Assembly: GCA_016745315.1 (NCBI GenBank)
Contig: CP066886.1
Span: forward strand, 6,696,501 to 6,760,500
Source of the DNA: Arthrospira sp. PCC 9108
Lineage (GTDB): Bacteria > Cyanobacteriota > Cyanobacteriia > Cyanobacteriales > Microcoleaceae
Length of the DNA stretch: 64,000 nucleotides
Direction: 5' to 3'
Each line of letters opens with the position of its first letter. The stretch's first letter is position 1. A model generated the notes under the pieces. That model made no database searches, was not told where the DNA came from, and saw only the letters and a program-made list of their open reading frames with translations. Below, in pieces: positions 63,176 through 64,000 of this stretch. The translations under genes and the position numbers were made by a program.

Positions 63176-63334
63176 GGGGGTTCCTCTCAGGTGTCTCAAT
63201 TATCCCCATTTTAGCGAACGATAGGCCCTAGCCATTGGTGGCTGTTGTTTAAGTCCCAGAAACCGGGTTTCTTAATCAAAAATTTGCCAGGTGGTGGAAA
63301 GGTGGTGAAATTATTGGTTATAAATCTAGGAATT
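63176..63334. other. Spacer with a palindromic GAAACCGGGTTTC core
   Basis: Upstream of copy 7. It contains AGAAACCGGGTTTCT at about 63257-63271, a common cyanobacterial palindrome, and no gene. Confidence 0.5.
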
Positions 63335-63412
63335 TTGTCAAGTACGGATAACCGAATACTTTATGGCGGGAAACCGATATAAGTGACGGTTTGAGTGGGG
63401 GGTGTCGAGGTG
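63335..63412 (+). repeat. 78-bp repeat R2, copy f
   Basis: Matches copies a and c, 9 kb from the nearest other copy. It is followed by short repeats up to about 63500. It may mark the right boundary of the amplified block that begins at 50033. Confidence 0.8.
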
Positions 63413-63535
63413 GTGGCGATAGGTCGCACTCCGACCCTACGCGATACGTCGCACTCCGAGGCTGCGCGATCGCACTTCTGAGACTCTAAGCGATCGCCCG
63501 AGTTGTGGGGATATCTAAACTCAAATGAGGGTGAC

Positions 63536-63775
63536 TTACAATGTATTGATAATGTCGGTTTTAGTGACTCCTTTGTGTCGGGAAATTGATCGTAAAATAC
63601 TATTGAGAGTTCCCAGTCGCAAAGGGTTATGATTGGGAATGCTAATCCTTTGATGGTGGGGCAACTCTGTTTCTAAAATAATGTGGCTCCCCTGTTGGTG
63701 AACAACCTCATAATCCCATTGGCGACAGAGAATGTCTGCCAAATGAGTCCCTTTAATATCTCTGGGGATTTTCAT
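63536..63775 (-). CDS. hicA: HicA-family toxin
   Basis: 79 residues: MKIPRDIKGTHLADILCRQW, catalytic His in VVHQQGSHIILETELPHHQR and PLRLGTLNSILRSISRHKGV. A full HicA, encoded 17 bp after its hicB partner. Confidence 0.9.
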   Translation of the reverse strand: MKIPRDIKGTHLADILCRQWDYEVVHQQGSHIILETELPHHQRISIPNHNPLRLGTLNSILRSISRHKGVTKTDIINTL

Positions 63776-63792
63776 CGATAATTTGGATCGAT

Positions 63793-64000
63793 CTACTGGA
63801 TGACTAAGATTTCTTCTTTGACTAGATGTAGCTTGACATTGGGACAGCTAGGTTGGTCGAAATAATAGCCTTTGACGGCTTCATTGACATGGATTCGCAA
63901 CGCTTCCCAATCATCACCCTGAGTGAAGATATCCTCGGTCAAACATTCGGCTACAAATCCGCCATCTTCTTCCTGATACACTTCAAAAATGATGACTGGA
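63793..64000 (-). CDS. hicB: HicB-family antitoxin, 5' end outside window
   Basis: The frame is open to the window edge (VIIFEVYQEEDGGFVAECLT, then FTQGDDWEALRIHVNEAVKG). At least 68 residues; the start lies beyond base 64000. It has the HicB fold EDGGFVAECL/TQGDDWEAL and ends EEILVIQ. The GTG at 63981 is an internal codon. Confidence 0.85.
   Translation of the reverse strand, partial: PVIIFEVYQEEDGGFVAECLTEDIFTQGDDWEALRIHVNEAVKGYYFDQPSCPNVKLHLVKEEILVIQ

Overview
The window is chromosomal DNA of a cyanobacterium, most likely a filamentous Arthrospira/Limnospira-type organism. This is inferred from the very frequent HIP1 octamer GCGATCGC, the glucosylglycerol-phosphate phosphatase gene, the ComFB, CHAT-TPR and pentapeptide-repeat gene style, and the heavy load of group II intron, small dispersed repeats and toxin-antitoxin modules. 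No 16S or tRNA gene was seen, so the genus is a guess.

Layout. 1-0.6 kb: 3' end of a Get3/ArsA-like ATPase. 0.7-5 kb: a dead IS607-type transposon (tnpA, tnpB) split by a decayed group II intron whose ends can be placed to the base. 5.2-7.7 kb: the cell-shape operon mreB-mreC-mreD. 8.2-9.5 kb: glucosylglycerol-phosphate phosphatase. 9.7-15 kb: a coiled-coil/TPR protein, a pentapeptide-repeat protein and dndE. 15-32.8 kb: mostly housekeeping or conserved cyanobacterial genes (ComFB, RodZ-like, CHAT-TPR, ABC exporter, a PLP-fold decarboxylase homologue lacking its catalytic residues, a GH10-like hydrolase, leuC, leuD, purN). 33-41.4 kb: an asparagine-synthetase-like gene and the DNA phosphorothioation genes dndD and dndC, divergent from dndB and a second dndB-like gene. 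DndE lies 20 kb away, so the Dnd pathway is split; no dndFGH restriction genes are visible.

44.5 kb to the right end is a hypervariable accessory island. It holds three HicBA modules, two UPF0175/DUF3368-PIN modules, a vapC remnant, a nucleotidyltransferase gene, seven paralogues of a coiled-coil PD-(D/E)XK nuclease-like protein (three in a near-perfect 958-bp tandem), and three tandem copies of a two-frame cassette (HPD/J-domain-like protein followed in the +1 frame by a PD-(D/E)XK nuclease). Between them lie arrays of short HIP1-containing repeats, a MITE, and many 5' gene fragments joined to each other at HIP1 sites. The same short repeat has inserted in frame inside the nuclease-like genes and lengthened their coiled coil.

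Several genes carry single-base frameshifts in homopolymer runs (ABC exporter, dndB, nucleotidyltransferase). These may be sequencing errors, phase-variable switches or real decay, and should be checked against reads before the genes are called dead.
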